This document shows positions 10,862 to 20,171 of a stretch of DNA of 20,248 nucleotides, one piece after another. The notes beneath the pieces were generated by a model, which was given only the letters and a program-made list of their open reading frames with translations, searched no databases and was not told the DNA's origin. Numbering within the stretch: the stretch's first letter is position 1; the number at the start of each line of letters is the position of its first letter. Position numbers and translations under genes: made by a program. Source of the stretch: Isoetes engelmannii (lineage: Eukaryota > Streptophyta > Lycopodiopsida > Isoetales > Isoetaceae); assembly GCA_011763485.2 (NCBI GenBank), contig JAANSK020286491.1:1-20248 (forward strand). The letters run 5' to 3'.

Positions 10862-10935
10862 CTTCCGAGCGAGATCACTTCCACGGGACTCTTGGATCAT
10901 TATGGCGGACGGCTCAATCTCACAGTAGGCTTATA

Positions 10936-11001
10936 TCATTATGTCGATGATCTTACCTCTATGCACGTTCATTATGTCGATGATCTTACCTCTATGCACG
11001 T
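10936..11001. repeat. Exact 33-bp tandem duplication
   Basis: Units 10936..10968 and 10969..11001 are identical. They lie 75 bases from the 27-bp duplication, in the same reading frame of a 67-codon frame (10823..11026) that otherwise shows no sign of being a gene. Confidence 0.95.
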
Positions 11002-11164
11002 CTGCCGAGTTCAGTCCCCCAGTTAGTCTCGAAGAGCAGGTATGGTGTTAAGTACATTCGAGATCTATTTTGCTCGGGTACACAACATGATTGATGACTT
11101 CAAGATGTCTTTGTTCCAGTGTACTCCGAGAGGAGAAACTAGTAGGGTCGTCAAAGATAGGCCA

Positions 11165-11290
11165 CCATTGTTAGGCCTCAAAGTAAGCTAATCTGTTATC
11201 CTATATATGTCATAGAGATTGTCTTCAAGACGTTATCTTATATGGCCCGAAACTCAATCTTTTGGGGAGAGAGAGAGATTCCCAAATTAT
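11165..11290 (+). repeat. Diverged third copy of the 188-bp repeat's end
   Basis: The blocks TTGTTAGGCCTCAAAG, TAAGCTAATC, ATAGAGATTGTCTTC and CCCGAAACTCAATC align in order with about 9998..10095. It is probably a dispersed repeat family, perhaps an old LTR fragment. Confidence 0.5.
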
Positions 11291-11581
11291 ATGATTCAAA
11301 CACACATGTTTTAAATGTCCTTTGATGTTAATTACACATCACGACATAGAAGCAACTTGCCTTAGAAGCCTTTCTTATCAAACAAATACACATTTTCTGT
11401 CAAGAAGAAATGATCAAGATAGAATAATTTGAATGGACCTCACAATTGCATCATCTTCACAAAGTCTAATTACTTGTTAAAGTTAAATGTCATGGCAAAA
11501 ACCATATATTGCACATGATACAAAATCTGCCCAATCTTCAGCTCTCATCTGCCATGTGATCGATGGTGTCGTCCAATTGAA

Positions 11582-11621
11582 ATTGGTTTTCATGTGCTTG
11601 CATTGGTTTTCATGTGCTTGC
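11582..11621 (-). repeat. Exact 20-bp tandem duplication in the presumed 3'UTR
   Basis: A 20-base unit (11582..11601) is repeated without change at 11602..11621, about 70 bases past the stop codon of the zinc-finger gene and so probably in its 3'UTR. No clear AATAAA-type poly(A) signal was identified between here and 11000. Confidence 0.9.
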
Positions 11622-11693
11622 AATGGCTGGAGGGAGGCTCTACACATTTTGTTTCTTGAAGGATAAGGCCATCATTGGGGGTCCTCGTGGTTT

Positions 11694-11745
11694 TCACTTT
11701 ACCCTCCTCCCATTCTCCATTGTTCCCTTGAGCTCATCTGGTTTC
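11694..11745 (-). CDS. Coding exon 5: short basic C terminus and stop
   Basis: After a strong acceptor (TTTTCCCTACAG, just above 11745), the first base completes the split Gln codon from exon 4. Sixteen residues rich in Lys, Glu and Arg follow, then TGA at 11696..11694. The phase match, the good polypyrimidine tract and the short intron (11968..11746, 223 bases) support it. A later unseen exon is possible if this acceptor is not used. Confidence 0.75.
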
Positions 11746-14700
11746 CTGTAGGGAAAACAGTGATGAATGTCAAGCAAAAGCGATGTAAAAGAAATCTTAT
11801 TGCAAAAGCTTTTCCCAAAATTGTGACCATACCTGGCAATCCAATAATCAAGCACAACTTCTATTTTACTACAAATTTGAAATGCTTAGATATTATGATG
11901 ACCATGACACTTAGTTCTTTTGAACAGGCATCCATTGAAATAATACTGACATACTCCTGTTCACTCACTGTTTTTGCTTCTTGGACGTTTCTTGCTTGAT
12001 ACTTAAAACCATCTTCATTGCCATCTTTTGATGATCTGCGCTTTGAGAATGCCTTTGGAGTCCTTCGACAGAGAAACAATCTATTTGGCAAATCTTGCAC
12101 CACACTGAGCTTTCTGCAAGCTTTCTTTTCCTCCCCATGTCCATTGTGTCAAAATCACCTTCATGGAACTGCTAGCCAAACACAAAACATTATACATCAG
12201 CAAATTATATTAGGAAATATTGATAAAATAGCAGATTACACATGAGTATGACAACCAGCATACCGAATGCATATGAGTGCCACCATTCGGAGCTTCTTGT
12301 CTTGGAAAACCAAATGGGCCATGTTCTGGACGACCAAAAATATTGTGATCTGGCATCAAGTGCCTTGGAGGAAGCCCTGGGCCCATTGGGCCAAAGTGGC
12401 CTGGTGGTCTTCGACCAGGTGAAGGTGGCCTCATATCACTCAATAAACTTGGTTCAATAACATCTAATCGTGAACCCATCATGCGCCCCCTAGGATCATC
12501 CCCAAGGGGCAACCGACCCATGTCACCAATGGGGCGCATTCCATGTCCAGAAGCAAAGCCCGGACCCATCTCTCGTAGCTGTGGTGATGAACGCCGACGT
12601 GGTGGCCAAGGGCCCAAATGTTCTAGCTCCATTCCTCGATGGTCTAACATGGGCTCCATCATATCTGGACCAAATTCTGGCCTATGTTGCATATGATCCC
12701 GTGGAAAGTCTGGCCTGGGCCTGCCTCCAGGCGAAAAGAGGCCAAAAGGTTCATGTTCTGGCATGTGCGGCACCCTTGGTTGTTGGCTGGACAATGCTAA
12801 ATGCCTCCCAAGAGCATCAGAAGAAGAAAACCGTCCAGGCCTGTTGGGTTGAAGGAGATGATCCTGTTGCTCTGAGAAAAAGGAAAGCTTAGGAGGCCCT
12901 TTCATTTCAATACTGGCTCGCATGTCGAAATCAGGTTTTGCAAGGGAGGAAATGTCATTTCTACCCTTGTCTGTCTTTTCACGGTTAATGAAGGACCCTT
13001 TGAAATCTCCCATAGGTCCCATAGAACCAACACCATCCTTAGAATGAAGCTTTGATGAATCTAGAGGAAACGCATCCACATCTTGCTTTTTCATTTCAGC
13101 TTGTCCCCTCTGTTGAGTTCCATTAGGCAATGACGTCCTAGCATCTGGAGGAAGTGCAGAACTCGTAAAATTGATGCGCTCCTTTTGATGTTGTGGGAGT
13201 CTGCTAGATTGGTGAAGAAAGGAGCGTTCTGGAGAAAATGAGCCCTCTGGGCCTGAAAACTCCCTTGGGTACATTTCTAACATATCTGGTCTCCTACCTC
13301 CTGGGCCTGGCATGATGTGAGGACTGCCTGGCCCGCGTCCATGCAGAGGATTTATAAAACTAGGCTGCTGCATCAGACCTGGAACATTTGGTGGCCTTCT
13401 ACCACTTTGACCATGAGGTGGCAACAAATGCATGGAATCAGATGGCAGATGAAGGTATGGTGGTGCCTGTGAGTTTGGAAACGGCTGTATGGGCTTGTGT
13501 TGCATTGGTGCTGGCATGCGTTGTGGTCTTGGTAGAGGTGCTAACTGTGGTGGAAGGGTAGTTGGCCGTGCTTGTTGATTTGAATGAGACTGTAGATCAA
13601 GCATATGTTTTGAAGATGCTACCTGTGGAGGATGATGGTTCTTTGCAGATGGACCTTGCAATGATGATATCGGAGTGCCCTGAGATGAAGATGCATGAGG
13701 CAGCTGAATAGAAGTGATTGAGCCGTGCCCCTGGTCAGCAGAGTCAAGAGACTGCCCATTCTGTGCTGACGCAACAGCTACTTGCGAGGAAGGTGTAGCA
13801 GCAGCGATTCCTTGGCTTGAAGGCACAGATGGAACCGGAGCCGAAGACACCTGCAGTGCCTGTGATGAGAGACTAGCAACAACCTCTTCTGATGGCATCC
13901 GCTTTCCATCTGTGACTGCATCCTTGCCTTCTTGGCTGTTTGGACCTTGCTGCTGCTGAATAAGAGTTACTAGTGAAACAGTACCATCTGGTGTCGGCGA
14001 CTCTTTTTCAACAGCCACTTCACTTTGGTCTCCCTGAGACTTAAAAGCAACCGCACCACTATTATTGTCACATTCCACTGGTTTGTTGTCCTTTTCCAAC
14101 AAAGAGTCATTAGAAGATGAAATTTTCCCGGGTTGTGCTAGAACACTTTGATGCTGTGTCTGCCCACCAGATTGCAATTTTTGCATATGCTGAGCTAATT
14201 GAGGAGCCCCATTTGCTATAGGACCAGAACCATGGGGCTTGGTGTGCAATTGAGAAGCTCCCTGATGACCTGGTGTGGATAGAAGTGGCCGTTGTGCACC
14301 AGAGTGGTGTGCAGCTTGTGGCTGAGGATACATATGCTGGGGAAGCTGAACATTGCCAGCAGCAACATGACCATGTTTAGACTCATGCCAATTGGGACCA
14401 TGCATTGGAGCAGCATAAGGTGGTGCAGGGAACTGCTGATGGTGTATATTCCGTTCTGGCCCACCAGTTTGGCCACTGTGACCATGATACTGATTCCAGC
14501 CAGCTTGTTGCTGATATTGACCCCAATAATGTTCAAGTTGTCGTTGTTCTTGTGGCAATTGTTGCTGCTGAGAAACTTGGGAATTTTGGGGGTGTCCATA
14601 GTACTGTTGATAAGTCGTTGCAGATTGATGCTGCTGCTGCAATGAGGATTGTTGAACTGGAGGTCGATGGAGTACATTCGCCGGAGGTTGTTGCACATGA

Positions 14701-15160
14701 TGCGGTTGCTGCGGCATATGTGCTGACTGGTGTTGATGTGCATGCCCCACCTGCTGCTGCAATGCAGGTGTCATCTGTTGCTGCATCGGTGCCTGTTGCT
14801 GTTGCTGTTGCTGCTGCTGCTGCTGAGACTGCAATGGCAATACCTGTTGAGACGCTGGCATTGGCATTTGCTGCCGTTGTGACATCTGTACAGGCTGTTG
14901 CATCATCTGCATTTGTTGGGGCAACTGAACATGTTGTGTCATCTGCTGCTGTTGTGGAAGTTGCATCTGCGGCTGCTGGGCAACCTGCAAGGGCTGCTGA
15001 TGAATTTGTTGCTGAGACACCTGCATAGCTGGCTGCTGCTGCTGCTGCTGCAATACATGTGTCTGTGGCATTATAGAAGGTGCTGATTGGTGCAAAGCTG
15101 CAGGTGCTTGTACAACAGCTTGGGAATGCAGTGCTGGCTGCTGCAATGCTGTGGCAGATT

Positions 15161-15203
<43 letters not shown>

Positions 15204-16410
15204 ATACTGCTGATATTGCTGCTGATACTGCTCATATTGTTGCTGATATTGTTGATATTCCTGGTATTGCTGATAATATTGCTGACACTGGTGGTAGTAC
15301 CACTGCTCTGCTGTATAGCCATCGGGAACTGTCTGCTGTTGACCAGTAGGCTGAACTTGTGCCTGTGACTGTGTTTGTGTCTGTGTCTGTGTCTGTATCT
15401 GCTCGTGAACACCTGTCTGTTGCTGTCCCTGCTGCTGCACTTGGGCTGTATTTCCTTGATGAGCAGCTGCATTACTGTACTGCTCAGTACTTGCTTGCTC
15501 TGCAGCACCTTGCTGATAATATTGTGCTGCTGATGCCTGCTGAGCAACAGCTTGTTGAGCATGACCCTGTTTCATACAAATTCATTTAAGAAAGGAGCAA
15601 AACATCTTTGTCAATGAGCATTCACCATTATAATGGTGCATAAAATAAGTCTTTCTTGTTCATCTCTTGAAAAGTTTTTTGCTTAATTGAAGTTACAATT
15701 CTGTCCATTGAGGATGAACATAAAAGCTTTATTCTATTAACAAGAATGGAGCAAATGTGCAAAATAAAAAATTAATACAAAATAAGACATCATAAACTTC
15801 CCTACATAAGATATGATCTTACAGTGCAGGTATGTGCATGCTCCTGAACTTGTCGATGCATTATTTGTTGCAAACATCTATTGCATTGTACAGGAGAAGA
15901 ACCATATGAACAACTGGCAGTGTGACCAGGTGAAGCAGAAAGCTCTCCTTGCCAAATGCATCCACTTTTGTGAAACAGACATCGAACCAATATCTTGCCC
16001 AGGGTACCATGAAGTGAAGTGTTGGCCTCTTGCAAAGCCTGCACATTCAGACAGGTACATAAGACTTGCAACACATAGAAAGCAAACTCTATTTCATCAA
16101 ATGACTATACATTTCGATTTGTTACTGAGCATTGATACTGAAATTTATTACAAAAAGCAACGAATAGTAATAATGCGTCTGAACTGCACAATTGTGTGCT
16201 CACCTTAATGTCTGCCTGGGAGAGAGTACGCCCATCTTGAGAGCATGTTTGAGATGTACCAATGATGTACGTAATACAAGGGTGACAGAATATGTGCCCA
16301 CAACCAGCCTGCTGAGCCTCAGCTGGATAAACAAGCTGCCTACATAATGAGCAATATAGCTCTCGTTGCACTGTCTCAGGATTCACAATGCATTCAACAT
16401 CGAATCCCAT
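11694..16410 (-). CDS. RING / TRAF-type zinc finger / glutamine-rich / matrin-type C2H2 zinc-finger protein (5 exons, 1,325 aa)
   Basis: I read this as a complete coding sequence: complement join of 11694..11745, 11969..12168, 12264..15566, 15823..16038 and 16204..16410. All introns are GT-AG and all junctions keep frame (phases 0, 0, 0, 2). Domains in order: RING finger (residues about 20-59), two TRAF-type zinc-binding units (89-112 and 121-140), a Q/Y-rich low-complexity region (about 142-510, with 15 consecutive Gln at about 263-277), a Ser/Gln then Pro/Gly/Arg-rich region (about 510-1240), a basic GRKRK cluster (1254-1258), and a C2H2 finger (C1266, C1269, H1282, H1288) near the C terminus. 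A RING plus TRAF fingers suggests an E3 ubiquitin ligase. The basic cluster, Q-rich body and matrin/U1-type finger suggest a nuclear protein that may bind RNA or act in transcription. That role is inference. I recognise the domains but cannot name the gene. The start is the first ATG ahead of the RING and has A at -3 and G at +4. Confidence 0.9.
11969..12168 (-). CDS. Coding exon 4: basic cluster and matrin/U1-type C2H2 zinc finger
   Basis: Read in phase 0 after exon 3, this exon encodes an acidic start, the basic cluster GRKRK, then a finger with spacing C-x2-C-x12-H-x5-H (C1266, C1269, H1282, H1288). It begins WCKICQIDC and is followed by a Lys-rich helix. This spacing is typical of matrin/U1/ZNF-type fingers that bind double-stranded RNA or snRNP partners. 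The acceptor is CTAGCAG (16 bases of pyrimidine/G-rich sequence before 12168) and the donor is GTGAGTG from 11968. An overlapping frame at 11861..12103 is open but lacks the finger. Intron 3 (12263..12169) is 95 bases. Confidence 0.85.
12264..15566 (-). CDS. Coding exon 3: giant low-complexity exon (Q/Y-rich, then Ser- and Pro/Gly/Arg-rich)
   Basis: This 3,303-base exon encodes residues 142-1242 and is open throughout. The acceptor is AAACAG just before 15566. The best donor is TCG|GTATGC at 12264/12263, because reading on past it gives a short tail ending in a stop at 12210. The first third is Gln-rich with (QT)n, (YQQ)n and pure poly-Q runs, and His-Met-rich Gln stretches follow. The middle is Ser/Gln/Pro-rich. 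The last third is rich in Pro, Gly, Arg, His and Met, with many PGP, RRPP and GPM-type motifs. No folded domain is evident, so this is probably an intrinsically disordered scaffold. Shadow reading frames on both strands come from the CAG/CAA repeats. Confidence 0.92.
15823..16038 (-). CDS. Coding exon 2: tandem TRAF-type zinc fingers
   Basis: This exon encodes residues 70-141. The acceptor is GTGCAG just before 16038 and the donor is GTAAGA from 15822. The spacing matches TRAF-type zinc fingers: C89-x6-C96-x11-H108-x3-C112, then C121-x2-C124-x11-H136-x3-C140. The exon is 216 bases, phase 0 at both ends, and holds both fingers complete. TRAF fingers normally follow a RING directly and serve in protein binding or positioning of ubiquitin. 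No MATH/TRAF-C domain follows. Intron 2 (15822..15567) is 256 bases. Confidence 0.9.
16204..16410 (-). CDS. Coding exon 1: RING finger (C3HC3D type)
   Basis: This exon encodes residues 1-69 from the ATG at 16410 and ends at AAG, followed by the donor GTGAG (16203..16199). Zinc ligands visible are C20-x2-C23-x13-C37-x-H39-x2-C42-x2-C45-x10-C56-x2-D59. The last ligand is Asp rather than Cys, and the segment around it (CSQDGRTL) resembles the CPxD-type ending of TRAF-family RINGs. Such domains usually recruit an E2 ubiquitin-conjugating enzyme. Intron 1 (16203..16039) is 165 bases. Confidence 0.9.
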
Positions 16411-16509
16411 TTTCAGAATTTCTTTCTTGAGCCACGCATGTCAAACCAATCAAAGTGTCCCTACTTCCTCCTTTCTCCACAACTCCCGCATGCAAAAATG
16501 CCTATTCAC
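16411..16509 (-). promoter_or_regulatory. Predicted last 5'UTR exon with two upstream ORFs
   Basis: Upstream of the main ATG the minus strand shows a good acceptor, TTGTATTGCAG, ending at 16510. The 99 bases after it hold two upstream ATGs. uORF1 (16491..16450) has 13 codons plus a stop. uORF2 (16439..16413) has 8 codons plus a stop and ends two bases before the main ATG. Neither is in frame with the main ORF. A possible donor is GTAGGA at 16865, after AACCTTTTAG, giving a 5'UTR intron of about 356 bases (16865..16510). The exon is inferred from splice signals only. Confidence 0.5.
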
Positions 16510-16860
16510 CTGCAATACAATGCTGTCAGATTTACAACGGGTGTAAGAGCCAAAATACTACTAAATTATCCCTGCCCACTCTCCTATTTCTGTCCAGCCC
16601 ATTCACTGCATGGAAAACCCACCTTGCTGAGAAAGCCGCAACCACTGTGCTCTAGTCTGCCATATGCAAACATGCTGCTTCTTATTCGTAAATCTCTTCT
16701 CCTTGCTTCCGCAATCCATTAAGTTCCCTCCTTCCCTCTTGCAGCTAAACACTAACTCAAATATATAATACACACATTTTTGCACTACTTTTCCCCGATT
16801 TTTTTCCAGAGCGGAATGGAACAGCTGTATCTTTTATTCTCTCTTCTGCTGTAACCAGCT

Positions 16861-17040
16861 CCTACCTAAAAGGTTCGGGCCTCGGGGCAAACCCTAAAAC
16901 CACTCCTGTCTTCGCGCCGTCGCTTGTCCTATATGGCTCCGCCGTCCACGCATACACCACCGTCACGCTGCCGCTGCGTAGAGAAACACCCAAGACGCCA
17001 TGGCCGCGTAGTCGGGAGCTGTGGTTTCTTGTGGTGCCTG
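16861..17040 (-). promoter_or_regulatory. GC-rich presumed leader/promoter with telo-box
   Basis: This is the only CpG-rich stretch outside the gene (runs such as CGCGCCGTCGC and CCGCTGCG). It sits just upstream of the gene's predicted 5'UTR intron. A telo-box, AAACCCTAA within 16889..16898, is a known plant promoter/leader motif common near transcription starts of growth-related genes. A CCTATATGG stretch (about 16929..16937) might serve as a TATA-like element. The exact transcription start cannot be placed. Confidence 0.5.
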
Positions 17041-17314
17041 TGTAGCGAACTAGGGTAACGAGCAAAGAACCAAATTTTTGCACAGAACAACCCCTAACTC
17101 TACCCTCATCCAATGCTGTCCACCCACGTCACCACTTTGTCTTGCCACCTTAGATTTTTTTTTACCTGAGAGTTGAGGTTTTGGGTCCAAGATTGGAAGA
17201 TCTGTCATGTTATTGTTCAACCCCCTAAAAACCCAAAACAAACAAGGTGGTGTCCCACTATCTATGGGTTGTTCTCCTTGGAGAAACTAAAACTAGTCTA
17301 GCCTATTTCGATTC
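17041..17314. other. Intergenic sequence upstream of the zinc-finger gene
   Basis: No supported gene. This may include distal promoter of the minus-strand gene. Confidence 0.4.
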
Positions 17315-17566
17315 TAAGGAGTTAGGAGTTATCTTAAGATACTTGTTTGAAACTCTTAAATGCAATAGTAATGCATGGTTGGGTGCAATTACTCCATAAT
17401 TACATGTAAATTATAACATGGAATGATATTTTATGTAAAACGTCAGTTTTAAACTACTCTATTCAACGTAATTGCACCCCAACATGCATTACGCTTGGTA
17501 ATCGATGGTAAGGAGTTAGGAGATATCTTAAGATACTTGTTTGAAACTCTTAAATGCAATAATAAT
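17315..17566. repeat. 58-bp direct repeats flanking a foldback
   Basis: 17315..17372 and 17509..17566 match at about 56 of 58 positions (AAGGAGTTAGGAG core). Between them lies the foldback at 17368..17492. Confidence 0.85.
17368..17492. mobile_element. Small foldback (MITE-like) element, 125 bp
   Basis: The left end (17368..17392) and the right end (17468..17492) are inverted repeats of each other. Both carry GTAATGCATG and TGCAATTAC blocks with few mismatches over about 25 bases. It is non-coding. No clean target-site duplication was seen. Confidence 0.6.
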
Positions 17567-17790
17567 TAGAGGCAATTGGCAATTACAAGCATTCCTTGTG
17601 CTCCAACAACGTGACGTCTTGGTATGTCAAGGTAGTCCAAAGTATGTCCCTATAGAAAAAAACATTCCGTAATGCTCAAAACCCTAGGATTACTGCTAAA
17701 ATTGATGTAAATTATATTACATAATTTTTCTTACTACAGAATTTTCCCTCCATTACATATACTTTGTAATTTCAGATACATTCAAATCAT

Positions 17791-17871
17791 AGATTACATC
17801 ATATTTTTTATCACTTCAAGAGCAAGTTTTGAATTGTTCAACATCACAGATTACATCATATTTTCTATCAC
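17791..17871. repeat. Imperfect 57-bp-spaced repeat
   Basis: AGATTACATCATATTTT followed by TATCAC occurs at 17791..17814 and 17848..17871. Confidence 0.85.
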
Positions 17872-18949
17872 AGATTAATTCAATCCAAAAGCTCATGAGT
17901 AGAGCTTTCTTTCTACAAGACACAAGATCAAAACCACTAGAAGCCAGTCAATTGTATTTGAAGCAAATTTAGTTTCAAACTCTATTGTTTTAAAAATAAT
18001 CTCAAACTTGTCTATGTATGTTCATCACTTGTGTTATGGGAGAAGTTGGCTTCCCAAACAAAAAAATTAAAAAATTAAAAAAGGGGGAAAAATAGCATTG
18101 ACATTTCAAAGATGTCATCTGAACCATTGAAGGGAACAAATCCCCCATAAAACACCAAAATAAAGATTTTAAATTTTTTCTGGTAAATAATAAATTTTTT
18201 ATTTGGAAAATAATTTGTATTGTATAAATCAAAGATGTCTTCATTGTTTTTGGTAGATGTTATCTATTTTTTGTGCATACTTGTATTGTGTATACGTGGT
18301 TAGATTGTGATTGTTTTAATGCTAGTAATTGGCTTGAGAGTTTAAAATATCACGTGCAAAAGGAAAGACAAATTGACAACTTCACAAATATATGTAAACC
18401 ATGCAATTTATAAAAGATACTAAGTGATTGATATCAATTTATTACAATCCAAGCCACACTACACACAAAAACATAGAAGTTTGTTTTCCCTTTGGCTTTT
18501 AAGCTCCCATTGTGTGAGGGTGCTCCTCCGCAAGCTTTGTGAATCCTTTGAAATTTTGAAAGACATGCTAGGCTAGAAAAATTAGTCAGTATGTCTTTGA
18601 AATGAAAATAGAAGGTTCAGAGCTTCCATTTTTTTGGCAACCTAATGGAAGCATTCTAGCAAACAGTTGTAACTTATTCTCATCTTATGTATTAAGAAGG
18701 AAAGAAGTATGAATTGGGGAACCAACTAATAGAAAGACAAATTGCACATCTGCGTAGAAAACTTGCACTCTAGTTGATTGAAATAAAGCAAATAGTTCAT
18801 TAACCTAAACTAGACAGCCTTATGTTATCTGAAGGTAAAAGTTTTGTTTATAATTGTTAAGAGAAACCTAATAGCATTATGCAACATAATGGACCTCTTT
18901 CCTTAAGAAGAACATTTGCATCTAATATAAATGTTCAAATTAGAACTTA
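17872..18949. other. AT-rich intergenic stretch
   Basis: No supported gene. Low-complexity A/T runs lie near 18058..18092 and 18160..18215. Confidence 0.5.
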
Positions 18950-19023
18950 CTCTTTCCTTCTGCAACAAAATTCTCAAAAAATATTCCTCTTTCCTTCTGC
19001 AACAAGATTCTCAAAAAGTATTG
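18950..19023. repeat. Tandem duplication, 37-bp unit
   Basis: Units at 18950..18986 and 18987..19023 share CTCTTTCCTTCTGCAACAA and differ at about three bases. Confidence 0.9.
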
Positions 19024-20171
19024 TATTTTCTCTGCATACAATGTACTGAAGCATACAAACTGTACTGCCCTATAGTTTACTGCTAATTGAAAACAAAAAG
19101 ATGAATCAAACAGTTCATCTGCCCTGCATTAATGTGCATAACTCTGTAGTTAGGTACATAAGGAATGTTGTTAATAGTAGGGAAAAGAACCAAATCACCT
19201 TGTATTACCCGATGTTACTCGAGCTAAAAGTAGCATTCCTAACATGGTTGTTGAAGTTTCCTGGCTCCATTCCTATACAAAATTGTTGGATAACTTAGAA
19301 GTAAGATGACATCGGTTGGATCATTACAATGGAATGCAGTACCTTTGTAGCAACATCAACAGCATCTTGACAAAATGCGAAGTGTTGTGTTAATGCAGCC
19401 CTTGTGGCTCCATTTGCTACTCCAGCTAAATCACAGCAAGTCAGAGCTTGGTATGGTATGCTTTCTTTTCTTAAGACTATTGTCGTGCATCAAAGTGAAA
19501 TTTTTGTGGAGCAAATCAATGAAGGTACATACTAATAGCTCTTGCCATATTGCCAATGGAGAGAAGTGCAATAAAGGCGCCAGGAAATAATGGAGAGATA
19601 AGGTCCATGAGCATCCCCTTACCAATCAGTTTCCTTCTGTAATCATAAGCATCTTCTCACCATTCATGACAATGTAAAGTGAGCTCTGGCTCCAAGATAG
19701 TAACGATGCCCCCCAGGGGATTCACTATATTTATAACCCCTAAAGTATTTCTACATACCCCGTATTTCTCAAACCATAGAAAACATTACTTAATTCACTG
19801 AATCTAGTGAAAATGTTGTTTATATATGACTAAAAATAAGAACCTGGTTAAAAATGAAGAACCCTTTGTGTATCTCCTACGCAACCAAACAAAAAAAATG
19901 TATTTTGCGGAGTAAGTATACGTATGCAATTAGTAATAAAAAACTCCATTTCTTCCACGCTGATGGTTTTTACACAAAACAAATGTGGACCCCCCTTGCG
20001 ATGCCCTTGTCTGTGCAATATCCATTCTAACTATTATTTTGAAACACGGACAATAATGCCTTTTGTTGCTCCTTTCTCCTTTGCTTTGCGGCATCTCTGC
20101 ATGTCCTGGCCGCTTCTTGCCTTGTCGGTCATTGCTTGCCTTGCCATGCCTTCAAAAAAGGTGAGGCATAT
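19024..20171. other. Intergenic stretch with no gene seen
   Basis: Short frames at 19101..19298, 19375..19590 and 19431..19625 show no domain. The last 130 bases are C/T-rich with repeated TTGCCTTG. Confidence 0.45.

Noticed and set aside
10823-11026. Small protein with two in-frame internal repeats
   Set aside because: Units of 27 and 33 bases are multiples of three, which keeps the frame open by chance. Nothing else suggests a gene.
12018-12892. Plus-strand frames over the C-terminal part of the gene
   Set aside because: They are shadows of exons 3 and 4 with no start context or domain.
14405-15028. 207-codon plus-strand ORF rich in Ala and Val
   Set aside because: It is the antisense reading of the CAG/CAA repeats of the Q-rich exon. 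The composition is fully explained by the repeat.
14216-15562. Two long minus-strand frames (14216..14743 and 15071..15562) inside exon 3
   Set aside because: They are out-of-frame readings of the same repeats, rich in Asn/Ser/His and Ser, with no domains and no phase-compatible splicing.
17050-17241. Minus-strand 63-codon ORF upstream of the gene
   Set aside because: No domain and no connection in frame to the first coding exon. It overlaps presumed promoter sequence.
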